DNA of 64,000 nucleotides from the NCBI GenBank assembly GCA_021234155.1, contig JAJEKV010000025.1, positions 7,206,531 through 7,270,530 on the forward strand. Reading direction: 5' to 3'. This document shows positions 12,481 through 25,756 of this stretch, piece by piece. The DNA is from Isoetes taiwanensis (lineage: Eukaryota > Streptophyta > Lycopodiopsida > Isoetales > Isoetaceae). A program made the translations under genes and the position numbers. The stretch's first letter is position 1. Each line of letters starts with the position of its first letter. The notes under the pieces were generated by a model, which worked only from the letters and a program-made list of their open reading frames with translations, ran no database searches and was not told where the DNA came from.

Positions 12481-15400
12481 CAAGTCAAAAGTAGCCTGTC
12501 TCGCATCCCCCAAGATTTCCATGAGGAAGATAAAGTGCCGCCGGCAAGCGATTTGAGACTATCTCATTCACCATAGGAAGCCCGACAATTCAAGAGACCA
12601 TGCATAGGCAATCTATTTTGATATTAGAAGATGCGATGCGAGTTCGATTAGTAGCGGCTGGCCAAGGCGGGGTAGAGGTGGAAGCAGCATGCGATGGCGG
12701 CTGACATGTAGAGACAGCAGGCGGGGTGTTAATACTTGTAGGAGGTGAAGATTAGGGTATGGGTTAGATGAGTTGAAGCCACCGGCGGAGAATCTGAGGG
12801 TTAGCAAACTTGCATCAACATTTGGTGGCGAAAAGATTTGCATATTTACATTGGATTAATTAACTACGCAAATGCTCCCAACTTTACCCTAGCACCAGTG
12901 CATAGGTCTTCTTGTTGCTTGGCCAGTGGATCTCGATCAACATACAGCGTGGTCCCGCTTCGGCACTTTGCCTTGACACGAAGGTGGCTGCATCTGCTTT
13001 CGTTCATTGTGAGATTCGCGGTTATCACATGGGTTGTAAGCGTCGCGTTGGGTTAATTAGCGATATAGCGCCTTGGTAGTTACCCGCGATGAATATGCAG
13101 GCTGGCCCGTGTAAATTTTGATGAGCGTCGCGAGGACGCGTCATGGCCAATGTTGGCCTCTTCTTTCTAAAGCAAGGAGCTTAGCTCCCCACCGGAATTC
13201 TTGTTGCCTTGCTACTTCATGCATGCACCGCTACTTGAGTTGCTCATGAGCCTCTGCGTGGATCTCCTGCCTTGTTGAGCAACAGATCCTGACTCTGCAC
13301 CTCCCTAATCACAAAGTAGCGAAGCTATGCTCATTAAGCTACTTCGAGGGATTTCTGCAAGTAGGCTGTCAGTAGCGAGGGTTCTTTCGATGAGGCACTT
13401 CTTGTGTCTTGACCCTACTACGAGGGCTCGGTTGTATTTGGCTCCTCGAAGTTAAGCTTGGATGCTTTGCATGGGAGGCCCGACCCCTCGTCGGCTCTGA
13501 TCGAATCGCGGGGAGATGGTTGCTAGCATCTTTCTAAAACATACCCCGTATCATGTGTATGGCATATAGATGGTGGGCAAGAGGAGTCCACCACGAGCCC
13601 ACAAAGTCCAGCGATATTTCTGCTTGTCCGGATTGAGCGGGAGGTTAGGAAGCGAGGAGTAGAGTGCTTTCACGATAGATTTCGACTCCTTAGAGCTAAA
13701 AATGTGGTTTGTTTACTTTTTGATAACGCTTGAAATGATTTGGTTCTATCCCATTCAAATTAGAGATATTAGCTTTGATGTTGCGATAACGCCAATTTGG
13801 CAACGGTTTTAAGTTCTGAGCAAAAGACTTGTTGATTTAGCTGAGGGATTTCAAATCCCTAGGCAAAAGAACTTGTTGAAAAGTTGTATAACATTTTGAA
13901 CTATCAGTATGTTATCTCTAAACAAGTCTACATTTGGTATTATAGCTACTTCTTATGAGAGATTTATAAGTGCAGCAATTGGTGGTAATTTCTTGCTATT
14001 ATTTTGTTGTTGCACATTTGGCACTACTATGGAATGTAGGCTTCAGATTACTACTTGTCATATTAATGCAATGTACATGTGAGTTAGTGGACAAGAAGTA
14101 CAATTTTTACTTTCTTGCTTTGATCATATTTGGAATAATATTGGTAAAATTTTTATAACTTGTAATTGACTTAGAGATATCTTGACTTTATGGCTATAGT
14201 TGCATAATCATAGTATGACATAGAAAATGGGGTTGGACCACATCATCTTTTTCATTGGATGGTTCTCGATTTTTTGAGAGGGAATATTACGGCAAATTCC
14301 CTTGACACGGGCCTGCATTAAGGCGTTATCTCTAATATATAATTGTAATCTGAGGATAAGGGGAGCTTTAGTGTAGTTTATAGTAAGTTTATTTTTTCTT
14401 AGTTAGGTTTGAGCACTTGCTCAAAGGTAGTGCATGCCTTGGATAAGCCATCTTTCCAAGATGATTGGCATTATGCTAGTCGAACTTTCCAATTGAAAAC
14501 TTCGAACTTCTATTTATATGTCGTCATTAGTGCAGGTGTCACCACAATCCATGGCTATACATGTAGTTTGTGATAATGTACATGCATGTCAATGGCTCTC
14601 GACATTATAAATTTTGCGGATGTGTTCGGCATTGCCTTTTGATTTAGAGCGTGATTTAGAACATGGGTATGCCTTAAGAGGCATCCTTCACTTATAAGCC
14701 GTTAAATTCTTAGAAAGTATGGAACATCACTTTCTATTGAAGAAGGCAATAAATAGTAAACGAAGATGAGAATATGGGAACCCGATGTGCTTTGTTTTTG
14801 TTTTGGTGTGTGTATGGGAGATTTTAACGTTTTGGTTTAAAAAAATAAATAAAAATTAGGAAAACATGGGCAAGTTTCATGAATATGTAGCACAATAGCG
14901 AGGGTTCAGGGGATTTGATATGGATGCATAAGTCACTATCCTTGAGACCATACCATACCCTAAAACATTTGAATAGGTTATTATTTGAAAAAATAAAAGC
15001 ATGTTAGTTTTTCGGTAGCATTGGTTAAAGCGTTCTTATTAGTATATTGAATTATTGTGGTAGAGGCTTGAGTCTCCATATCTCAAAATATGAAACCTTA
15101 AGTGAACGCGCATAGAGAGGGAGTCCCAAGATTTTTATATTTCAAAACCTTAGGCAAACTCACGTATTCCATGTTTCAAAATCCATCATGCACCCTAGTC
15201 ATAAAGTGGTTGCCTATGATTTTCAAACGAGGAGACACCACAGGGCTCAACATACAACTGGACCATATGATGGACAGATGTCGGCCGACCGTAGTTAGGG
15301 GTGCATCGTTTAGAATATGTAGCATAATAACACATATAAAACATTAAATATAGCACAAACCCCATAATATACCAAAACAAAAAATTATTTTTTTTTTTTT

Positions 15401-16489
15401 TTTATTTTGATATAAAATCTGAGGGCAATAAACGACCACATAACATCATCTTCTAAAGTAAGGAATGAAAGAGGCCCAAAAAATAAATTGCCCAACCTAC
15501 CATTCTTAGTTTCAATATCTTCATAAAGCTTATTGCATTACAATGATCTTTCACATATAGTTTGCAATGCTATCTTTTTGGTCTTGGTTTATTTAGCCAT
15601 GGCTAAGTTAAGGGAAGCTAAACCCCTCTCACATTCATCTCTTCTTTCATGTTATTTGCTGAATCAAAAAGCAACTCTAAATTACGCCATACGGATAAAA
15701 TCAATTTATGGCAAATTCAACACAATCTTCGGTGAACCACGCCGGAGGGTTTGGCTATGGCGGCTCCTGCGGAGGTTTAGTCCGAAAAAACATGTTTCGA
15801 TTTTGCATTGTATTGCAATATGGGCTGAATGGGGCTCATACGAGTTGGCGTTTCCACGGCTAAATCTTTTTCAATTTGGGTATTCGCTCTTCCATTTAGT
15901 AGCGGGTTAGCATTGAATCAGTTCTTCTTCTTCTATTATGTGCCGGTATTTCTGTTTTCTTTTACCCGATTATCTGTTGTCATTTTTATACTTCTTCATC
16001 GAGACTGGGCGGAGCATGGATGTCCGAGAGCTCAACCGATTCTGGTCCCGTGATAAAAAACCCAAATGTATGACTTGATCGTTCTTAGAATTTTTGGATC
16101 CGTCGCATGGCGGTCCAGGACATTCAACTAATTTTATATATCTTCGGCATTAATTCTTAGATTTGGCGTCATGCAATAGATACTATTGAGGAATGTATCA
16201 TTTTAGCCAATGGATACTATCCGAATGTTTCCTTTAAACTCTGCTTGATCATCCTCAAAAATGCATCAAAATGCTAAAGTATTTCGTTGTTGTAAAATGC
16301 GGCACCAACAACTTGAAGGTGTTTTTTTATATATGTATGGCATTTAATGGTTATTTTTTGGCATTTGATTACTTATTTTGCATAGTGATGATCAAATATT
16401 TCTCCATGATAAAAACAAAAATTTGAATGTAAGCATTGCAAAATGACAATCTTGGATCGATGGAAGCCCCATTTTAAAATCAAAGACCC
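12481..16489. other. Gene-free stretch
   Basis: No supported gene. A run of T lies at about 15390-15403. The sequence around 12900-13500 is more GC-balanced than its surroundings but holds only short broken frames. Confidence 0.35.
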
Positions 16490-18150
16490 CTAAAGTCTTC
16501 AGGTGTTTTTTCTATCACTTATTGTTTGTCCGGACGTTCAGCCATGTGCGGTGCGCTTCATCAGGTAACTATCGCCAGGGCGAGCTAAGAAATTCGTGGG
16601 AGTACTTTGAAACGGTTCTAATGGATCGAAATTGGGCTGAAAGGTTGGAACTAGGCTAGAGAAGTTTGTGGCAAGAGATGGAATCGTGTGAAGAGCCGGA
16701 ATTGAGGTCGCTTTGGATCAGCGTAAGGCTAAAATGGCTTAACATGCCCGACAAATGTAAAATGCATATGGAAGTTATTGCAGCAGTTGACTTTCTCACT
16801 TTCTTCAAATATGCTTGGCTCGATTCTTGATGGATCATCGAAAAGTTCTTGTATAGTTCACGTTCTTAGATTACGCTCCCAATAAGCGGGACGGTTTCAA
16901 GCAAAAGAGAGTATTTGAGAGAAAAGAAGAGGTCCGAAAGTTCAAGTTTTTTGTCATAATAGCAAATGGCTTAACCCGGCTGCAGCCGTGATGCACAATA
17001 TCAAGTCCACCAAGACAATTCGGCCCATCCGTCAAGAAAAACTTCGGCCCGCATCGACAAAATACAAAATTTTGTTGGCAATCAAACACAAAATTGGTGC
17101 GCAATCAACATGGTAGGAGATAATCTAACTTCTAACTCGTGTAATTCTTATTGGCAAGATGCCATGTCAATATAGATTCACTTATAAGATTCAGATATTC
17201 TCCGCATGGTTACATGGAATAAAAAGCAAAAAAAAACAAGAATAAAATAGATCACGGCGACAAAGCGATTTGCGAAGATTTTTGGGGCATAGGCTCTATC
17301 ATCGGTGGCGGGGGGCTTAATCATTACATTTGCCATGTTTCTTGCGATGAATCAGATCAAATTCACGTTTTGGATAGTTTTTTCTTTTCAGCCCCTCGAA
17401 GGCTTTTCGGCGAGTTTTCATGTTTTGAACACTTTAGATGCTTTTTTATTTTTTTTTCTTTTTTCTTCATCGCAATTTTGATTGTGGTGTTTTCGGTTTG
17501 TCGAAAGTCTTCCGTGTTTTTTCATCACTTATTGTTTGTCGGACGTTCCGGCCATATGCAGTGCCTTCTTTGTGCACCATCGCTCGAAGGCGAGCTAAGA
17601 AATTCGTGAGGAGTACTTTGAAATGGTTCCTAATCGGGGATCGAAATTAGGGTTGGAAGGATTGGAACTAGGCTAAAGCTTTGTGGCAAGAGATGGAGCG
17701 ATGGAAGAAGAGTGAATTGGTCGCTTTGGATCAGCGTAAGGCTAAAATGGCTTGAACATGCCAAGCAAATGCAAATGCATATGGAAGTTTTTGCAGCAAT
17801 GACTTTCTCACTTTCTTCAAATATGCTTGGCTCGATTCTTGATGGATCATCAAAAGTTCTTGTATAGTGTTACGTTCTTAGTTCCGCTCCCAATAAGGGG
17901 GCGGTTTCAAGCAAAAAGAGAGAGTCGAGAGGAAGCGAGAAAAGAGAGGTTTAAAAGTTCAATTTTTTTTTGTCATAATAGCAAATGGCTTAACTCAAGG
18001 TTTGTTGCACCTGAGATCGCAATATCAAGTCCACCAAGACAATTCGGCCCATCCGTCAAGAAAAACTCGGTCCCGCGATCCAAAATACAAAAATTTGTTG
18101 GCAATCAAACACAAAAAATTGGTCTAATCAATCGCAATTCGCACCATCAC
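16490..18150. repeat. Tandem duplication of period about 1.0 kb in copy A
   Basis: Sequence at about 16490-17115 (from CTTATTGTTTGTC through GTCAAGAAAAACT to AAATACAAAA) is repeated at about 17510-18130. Copy B has only one such unit, at about 41250-41850. The extra unit is therefore specific to copy A, or was lost from B. The region contains no protein I recognise. Confidence 0.75.
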
Positions 18151-19697
18151 GAGTAGAAGCGGATGAGGAAGTGAACCATCATGTCCGAATGTCAAAAGAG
18201 AGTTTATATCATCACTAATGGTTTTTTCCTATAACGAAGTGTTTTAAGCGGTAGAAGCTGTGGGAGAACGATAAATTTATCCGTCAAATATCTGAACTTT
18301 AATATTCTTGCTTGCTTGACCAATTGTTTCCTTTCCCTTCCCCGTCCCTTCAATTTTTCCCCACAGCTCTACCTAAGCCTTTCCCAAAGATGTCTTACCA
18401 TTAGTTTTCTTCCCCCCTCCCTCCGCACTTTGTGAACCTCCTCATTAGAGAATCGATTTTGCCATTCAATCTCATATTCTTGACCTTCCTCTTGACTTTG
18501 CACTCCCATGCCCTCCCCTTATGCCCTCGGTTCAAGGCAATATCTACACTATAATAAAGCCTTACTTTTACATTTTTCTACATGTTCCCTAGAAGCATAA
18601 AATAAAAAAGCTACATGAGACACTAATATCGTGGGTAATTTGAATCTGGATTTGCCTCAATCTCATATTCTTGACCTTCCCTCTTGACTTTGCACTCTCA
18701 TGCCCCATGCCCTCGGTCCAAGGCAATATCTACACTATAGTAAGCCTTACTTTTTCTTTTCTACATGTTCCCTAGAAGCATAAAATGAAAAGCTACATGA
18801 GATACTAATATCGTGGGTAATTAACTATTATGAAAAAACCTTTCAACTACACTTTTTGTTTTCTATATGATGACCATAAACATAAAATAGAATGCGTGCA
18901 AAGCTACATCTAGACACTAAAATTATCATTGAGACTCTTGATTATTGTCTCTTCGCATATACAAAGACCAACCAAGATGGACTTGACTACATGATTGCAA
19001 CAGTGTATTGAATAGTCAATGCGTCCTTTCGGCATTGTACCCAGATTATAGGCCCTAGCTAAGCAAATGGCATTCCATTTTCGCTCTGGTTGGCTCTTGT
19101 GGTGATTTTGAAATGTCACAAACTCCATATATTTCACGACAATCATTTGTCAGCTTGTGATTTATTTCTGATGCCCATACGAAGATGCTTATAAGTGCCA
19201 ATTTATGCCATTGGGTATCCAACTTTAAGAAAACAACTGCATCTCGCATTTCTAACTATAAGGGCAGATGTCTCTAAGAAACACTACGTGGAAATGATTG
19301 TGCAGATGTTGCTTGAGTTCTGCTGGCTTCGAGAGCACGCGGCCGTCTGTTAGAAGCAATGAAGACATGGCTGTTGTCATGCGACACCTCTTAATTGCAC
19401 AAAATGAGAAGCATGTACAACAGTCTCCATTGTGAAACCACTGTAGAATGTAATGTGGAAGACAGAGAGGTACGATCCAGCATCCCAAAATGCTGGCAGT
19501 AAAAATTCCTGAAAAGGAACGTGCCACTTGGCAGAGCATGATAGGTTGATCGGACTGAATTAATCCGATGGTAATAAAATAAATAGAGCAAATGAGGAAA
19601 CGAAAAAAAAAGGGAACACGTCAGATTGCCTGCTAACCTTCAGCAGTGGAGGAATGTACCACTGTGACGGTCATCTATGGCCTAACACAATGGTCAT
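17121..19697. repeat. Segmental duplicate, copy A, left part
   Basis: It aligns over its whole length with 40848-43286 (copy B) in the same orientation, beginning CTAACTCGTGTAATTC and ending near GGCCTAACACAATGGTCA. Short frames on the minus strand (about 18910-19590) are conserved between copies but match no family I can name. An extra tandem unit of 191 bp (18467-18657 against 18658-18840) occurs only in copy A. Confidence 0.9.
18467..18830. repeat. 191-bp tandem duplication specific to copy A
   Basis: CAATCTCATATTCTTGACC starts at 18467 and again at 18658, with the same following sequence (AGGCAATATCTACACTATA, then CTACATGTTCCCTAGAAGC). Copy B has one unit near 42206. Confidence 0.85.
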
Positions 19698-20399
19698 AAA
19701 AATAATAATAATGATGGAAAAGATGTACACGTCAGCACTGTGCGCCATTTTTCTTGAATCCTTTGTCTTATTAGATTCAAACTAATTTCTTGATATGTTG
19801 TGCTAATGCGTCTCCTATCCTCAAGCAATTCATTGGATTAAGATTGCCAGCCTTGTAGGGGCTAGCCTTTCTCATGATTCCCCTTAATCTTCCCTACAGA
19901 TGGATACCAGAATTTTTGCAATTATCAAGCATAATGCAAGATTAACTTGTGGCTTTTTGAAAGGATCTCCAGTGGCTCTCTGGAATTCTTTGGTCTCGAA
20001 CGATTATTTTCCGTAAGATCTTTTCGTTGTGAATACTCGTTTGTGCCAAGCTCGATGGAATTTGAGGTAGAAATTGTGGACTCTTGGCCCCGAGAATTGT
20101 GGGGAAAAAAAGAAATCTACGCTCTTTTCGAATCTTTCATGTGCATTGTGGGTGGAGTGATTCGAAAATTGTGGTTAAGGTGTATTCGAGCAATGATTCA
20201 TCCTTTAGTGTAGTTCCCCTTAGTTTTTGGCTTTGAGGGTGGCTTTCCACCTTTGAAATTTTAATTCTTTCGTCTCCTCGTTCTCTTTTTGCCCCTTGTT
20301 GTTCCCTCCCGCTATTTCGCACATGTTCAATCCGCTTTTTGTAGTTTCCACTGGTTCTTTCTAGATGGCTCTTAAAAACAAAAATTACCCTAAATTTCT

Positions 20400-22650
20400 T
20401 TTCTATCCTTCACGCATTTGCCGATCTTGAGCCCTCAGGCCATTCCGATCTCCTCAAGCAACTAAGGTCCTTTCAAGAAAACCCAAAAATGTCATTTTCT
20501 TTGGTGATTTTGCTAACTCCTTAATTGAACAGTCTTCTATGGATCCTTTGTCTTCCAAAGTGCCATCTTTGGGATAATTTATCCAAGGACCCCGACATAG
20601 AGGCCAATTACCATGCATGGATCCGCCCGACAAGTTCCTCTTCCCTATGGTGATAAACGGTAGGAATAAAGCAAAATTCCCAGACAAATTCTTCACAAAT
20701 GCTCTCGGAACAATTCGATCCTTCAATCCTGCTTTCAAAGCCATGAAAACAGTTACTTTTAAAGGTATTTCTTTGGACCTTCCTTCTGTTCATGCAAAGT
20801 TGATTTTTTCATGAATCGGCTGTTATTGTCAAAATCAATAAGCATGGTATTAAACTTGATAAACTCTAGGCCTTTTGCTTGAACCTTCACAAAGAAATTC
20901 TTATCAATGATGTTTATTGGTTACAATCTCCATATGTTATGATTGAATGTGGTAACAAAAGATCTGCCAACCTTTTACTAAATCGAGGTCCTTTGACTCT
21001 GGAGTCCTTTCAACTCACCTTTCTAAAGTGGGATCCCAAATTTGAAGTTGCTAATTTGGATAATCTTTGTGTAGCCTCTACCACGCTTCATGGTTTGAAT
21101 CCTATCTACTGGAATGAGGACTGCCTCAAACTGCTTTTCGGTTCCATTGGATCTTATATATGCACTGAATTTTCGCCATATAGACCTCCCAAATCTTTTG
21201 TCCAAATTGATATATCCAAAGATGTCCCCCTCCAAATTCCTTTCCTTGATGTTTTTGGTCAAAAAGCCTCCCTCTCTCTTAGATGGTAATGGGCCTCCTC
21301 ATTGTCAAAACTGTAGGGGCGGGCATACGGTATGATCCTTGCAAGGATAATTCACCTTCCACGTAAATGAATATGAATTGTGACATCAATCGCATCGAGG
21401 ATATGGAAGTCAATCAAGCCAAGTCAAACAAGTCGATGACAGAAGTCAATCCCAAGGAAAACAAAGAACAGGCAGTCAAGGGACGCCTGACGAATGCAAT
21501 TACCTTGTGCACAGTTTCAAATTTTGACTCTACGAATAGGAATAGGGACATTGGCCCTTCAAGCATCTTATCCAAAAGACAAAGACTTTTCGGTGGACCA
21601 AAGTCAATGGTAGTTATAAAAGGATCCGAGGAGAAAAGAAAAATCAAAGACTCCCGACCTCAAAATGATATGACTAGGGATGCACCTCATTTAGAAATCA
21701 AGCTCAAGATGGAACTTCGAAAGGGGTTCCGTTTAAGTAAAAGGTGCTCTACAATCTTTGGGCCATCCGCTAATGGCATCAACAAGGTCAACAGTCTACA
21801 TGATACTTTGAACAAAAATCATTTTAGGATGCCAAAACCTAAACACCAACAATAAGAGTTCAAAATTTTGAACTCTAACAGAGGTAAGAGTAGTTCATTA
21901 ATCAAGAAAGACAGGCCATGGAAAGGTCTTAGAAAAAGGTCTCTCGACCAATGATCAGCTCCTTTGTGAGGTAATTGACCCTAAGGATACTTTGGTTGAA
22001 ATGGTGCCCGCCCAATTCGCATGCTCCAAGTGATAAAAGGGCAAAAGTATGCTAGTGGGTATCAAAAAACGCTGCCCCATCACTTAGATCGGCCTGGATG
22101 TACTATTCTATCATAGTATTCCACTTGTTATTAATTGAGTTGTTACATATTTCTATTGATTACCTAATTTACCGCGGTGCTAGTACCGCGTAACACCTTA
22201 AACAAGCCGCCATATGGGGTGCTATATGAGTGTCACGTGATGTGTCCCCTTTGCTTTTGCACCCCTAGCATACTTTTGCCCAAAAATCATTCTAAATCAA
22301 AGGAGAGGACCATGGTCTTATGCAATACTAAAGACTCAAGGGACAAAGATCAAAAATCTAAATGGTAACACCAATCATTTTCAGGTATTGGCTAACCTTA
22401 ATTCGAGGTGGATTTGGATGTACTATTGGGCAATTCTTACAATGATCCAAACCATTCCCAATCTCCCTTTATTGATCTCTCACCAAACCCCGATCCCTTT
22501 CTCCCTCCACCATCCCTCATAGATGAATATTGCCGAGCAATTAGCTTCCTTGCAAGAGGGTCTTTGCTCTCAATCACAGCAAGTATGCCATATTTTGGAG
22601 GAAGAGATTGTGCAAGATACTCCGTAAAGGGGTGGTGAATTATGAACATG
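20400..22650 (+). pseudogene. LINE ORF1 (nucleic-acid-binding protein), broken
   Basis: The frames 20617-20814 and 20879-21289 resemble the domain found at the N terminus of plant LINE ORF1 proteins (DUF4283-like): KFLFPMVINGRNKAKFPDK, then a VYWLQSPYVMIECGNK-type stretch. A cysteine/histidine knuckle follows at about 21300-21345 (CQNCRGGH, with the final Cys in another frame). A basic linker at 21367-21855 and a proline-rich tail at 22408-22638 complete it. A MITE interrupts it at 22039-22281. Confidence 0.65.
22039..22281. mobile_element. 243-bp MITE inserted in LINE ORF1
   Basis: The ends are perfect inverted copies of GGGCAAAAGTATGCTAG (22039-22055 and 22265-22281). The match continues weakly inward (TGGGTATCAAAA against GGGGTGCAAAA). 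It is flanked on both sides by A runs (AAAA), which may be the target duplication. It has no coding capacity. The superfamily is not clear from the TIR alone. Confidence 0.85.
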
Positions 22651-23099
22651 ATCGCTAATTATGGAGAAATTCACAAGAAAGAGGACTTCTCTGCAAAATG
22701 GTTACTCATGAGGTGGTCTGGCGAACTACTGTGGCGGTTCTCTCTCCTCCTTCTCATAATCATTTGGAGACTTCTAATATTAATTGTGATCTTCCGCTAG
22801 CATAAATGAAATGTTTGAATTCATTCGGGTGGGGCATGTAAGTGATTTGGAAATTGATAAGGAAAAATTGGGAGGGAGATAAATACCTAAATGAAAGTGT
22901 TCTCATAAGGATGATATTTCCGGACATACCTGCTCGAGAGGAAAAATTGGCTAAAGCCAAAAGTATGATACTCCCCCGCTGCGAACTCATAAATTTGCAT
23001 AATACCCCTGCCGCCAACACTAGAAGTAAAAGTTAGAAAAGGAAAGGGAAAAAGAAAAGATATTAATCTTTATCCTTCCTTCTTTTCTTCATTTCTTTT

Positions 23100-23830
23100 A
23101 AGCCGACCATGAAGATCATCTCCGGAATGTTAGGGGTATTAAAGGCCCAATCAAAGGAGACGTGCCATCTCCCAACTTAGGAATTATAACTCGATATAGT
23201 CACTGCAAGCAGAAGTTAAGCTTCCCAAATTTGAAATCTCCAATCTTGGAGATTGATTTACCCCGGAGCCTCTTCTTCCACCGGATTGAGGCCTCCGGTA
23301 GAAGTGGTGGTATTATCATGATATGGAAAAATCTGAAACATCTCTCTTTCCATAACTCCCTAAGATGTGGCAAGCTGTCATATTTCAGTTACAAGATTCC
23401 ACATTTGAGTTATAAATGTTTTATGCCTCCACCAACCCAAAAGAAAGAGAAGTTCTTTGGTGCGAAATCAAAACTTGATGCATGCTAATCCAATCTTAAT
23501 TTGGATTATAGGGGATTTTAATAACACTCCCTCCCGGAATATGAAACTAGGCAACCATCTCAATATGTCTACTTTAGAGAGATCTAATTGGGACTCTTTT
23601 ATCTCCTCGACACTTCATTGGTTTATGTGCCTTCCTCTCGCTTCTTTTACTTGGTCTAATAAGCAAAAGGTGACAAAAGAGTCTATTGTACCCTGGACAG
23701 ATTTTATGTGTGTAGTCCAACCTCATCCCTTTGGGATAATTGCTATGTCACTAGTGATGAAGGCAATATAATATCAGACCATCAGCCTCAATTTTTATGT
23801 ACTAAGCAATTGACTCAAACACCTAGGGAT
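23100..23830 (+). pseudogene. LINE ORF2 endonuclease domain, broken
   Basis: Recognisable parts of the AP-endonuclease-like domain are a RNVRGIKGP-like start near 23125, GDFNNTPS at 23510-23535 (the GDFN motif), FTWSNK at about 23645, and SDHQP at 23777-23791 (the SDH motif at the domain end). Frames change between these pieces. Confidence 0.75.
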
Positions 23831-25756
23831 GGCAATGTATCTTACAAATTTAACTGTGCTCTTCTAGAGAATGACTCCTTTGTTAGAGACTTCAAAGATT
23901 TCTATCTCAATATTCCTGATGAAGGTAATCAGCAGTCAATGAAAAGATTCTATGGCAAAATCAAGAAGATCAAGAGTTGGATTAAAGGTTGGTCTAAAAG
24001 CAAACATTTGGCCAAAATCAATGAATTGCTTGCCAAGATGAGGGATATTAGATCTCTCCTTCAAGAAGATCCTCACAATCTTAACCTTCATATTGGTGAG
24101 GAACTTCTAGAAAATTACCTAAAAAGTGTTGAGGAAATTGAGGCCAAAAGCTCTTCCATCAAATGTAAGATTAAATTTAATAAGGACATGGACTATGGCA
24201 GCTCCAGTTTTTTCTTTAAAATGGCTAAAAGTCGATCGCTTAGAAATGCTATCACTCAAGTTCGGGACCGACATTTGGAATTTCCCTAAATGACTCCAAG
24301 CTTATTAAGTCTTTCTTCCAAGAGAACTATGCCACTCTTTTTCCAAAACTCCATTTCAAACAAATTGACCTTGTCAAGGAAAGAAAATTTCTTGATTTCT
24401 TTGGATGTGATCATTCCATCTTCTATGGATAATATGGATGATTCTATTGTGACCCCCGAGAAGATGAGATTTTCAAGATTCTCGAGGATCCTTTTGGCGA
24501 GAGGCAAATCCCTCGGTCCCGATGGTCTTCCTAGTGAATTCTATGTTCACTACGGGATATTCTTAAACATGATATCATTTCCATGGTTTCAGGTTTTTGG
24601 GAGGCCAATTTCTTACATCCTTCAATCTCTCTTGGTTTTATTTCCTCATTCCTAAAAGTGGACAACCCATCTACTTTCTCGATTGGAGGCCGATCTCTTT
24701 AACCAATACCTCTTATAAGATCTCGTGCCAAGATAATTGCAAAATAGAATCAAAGTATTTCTCTAGAAGAACATATCTCTCTATCATCAACCTTTCTTCC
24801 TAATAGATTTATCTTGGACAATTATATCAATGCTATGGAAGGTCTTCATTGGAATAGCATCTCCAATCAAAATTGTGTGCTCCTTAAATTGGATTTTAAG
24901 AGAGCCTTTGATCTGATGAGATGGGATTTTTCTTGATCTTGCTCTCTCAAAATTTGGGTTTCATCCTAAATTAAGGCTGCTAATTCATGGTTTGAATACT
25001 TTCTCTCATTCTGGTTGTCATTATTAATGGCTCCCCTCCCAATTCTTTCCCTTATCTAGAGGAGTCGGACAAAGGTTGCCCCTAGCCCCTATTTATTCTT
25101 GATAGTAGTGAAATGCTTACAAAGTCGTTCTTCATTTCAAGGAGCTTGGGATGATTAAAGGTCTTAATCTGCCAAATAGTGATGAGTCCCTAACTCTCTC
25201 TCAATATGCTGATGATACTTTTGCCTTTTTAGATGCTGATATATCTAACATTGATTTCTTTCTCGACATTATCAATCAATTCTCTGCTGCTTCTGGGGTC
25301 CACCTGAACTTGGCTAAATGTGTGATTATTGGTGATAATATCCAGCCAAACTTTGCTAATCTCAAGGTTGTTAATACTCATCATGCCTCCACTCTATTAG
25401 GTATGCCTTTGTCTCTTAATCCTAATCTTAAAGGCCTATGGCAGCCTATAATAGACAGAATAAGGAAAAAGCTAAATAATTTCAGAGGTGGATTGTCCTT
25501 TGCTGGTAGATCTATTATTGCAAACCCTGTCCTGGCCAGCACTCACATCTATTTTTCCTCTGCTTTAGTGGCCCCTAAGTCAATCTATTCCGAGATTGAA
25601 AAGATTATCAGAAAGTTCATTTGGAAAGGCTCTCATCTTGTTGGATGGAATTATGTGTCCAGGCCTAAAAAATATGGTGGTCTTGGCTGCAAGGATCTTT
25701 ATCTACAAGCCCGTACTCTCTGGTGGCAAATACATATGGAAATCCTTCACGAATAA
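23831..25756 (+). pseudogene. LINE ORF2 reverse transcriptase, broken
   Basis: A linker (23831-24289) leads into the reverse transcriptase. GPDGLPSEFY is at about 24517-24545. DWRPISLTNTSYKI is at about 24680-24725. LDFKRAFD is near 24890. A damaged GVxQGxPLxP box follows near 25060. The catalytic box QYADDTFAFLD is at 25200-25235, in the frame 25151-25756. SGVHLNLAKC and LLGMPLSLNP follow in the same frame. The YADD box is intact, but upstream frameshifts break the ORF. Confidence 0.88.
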
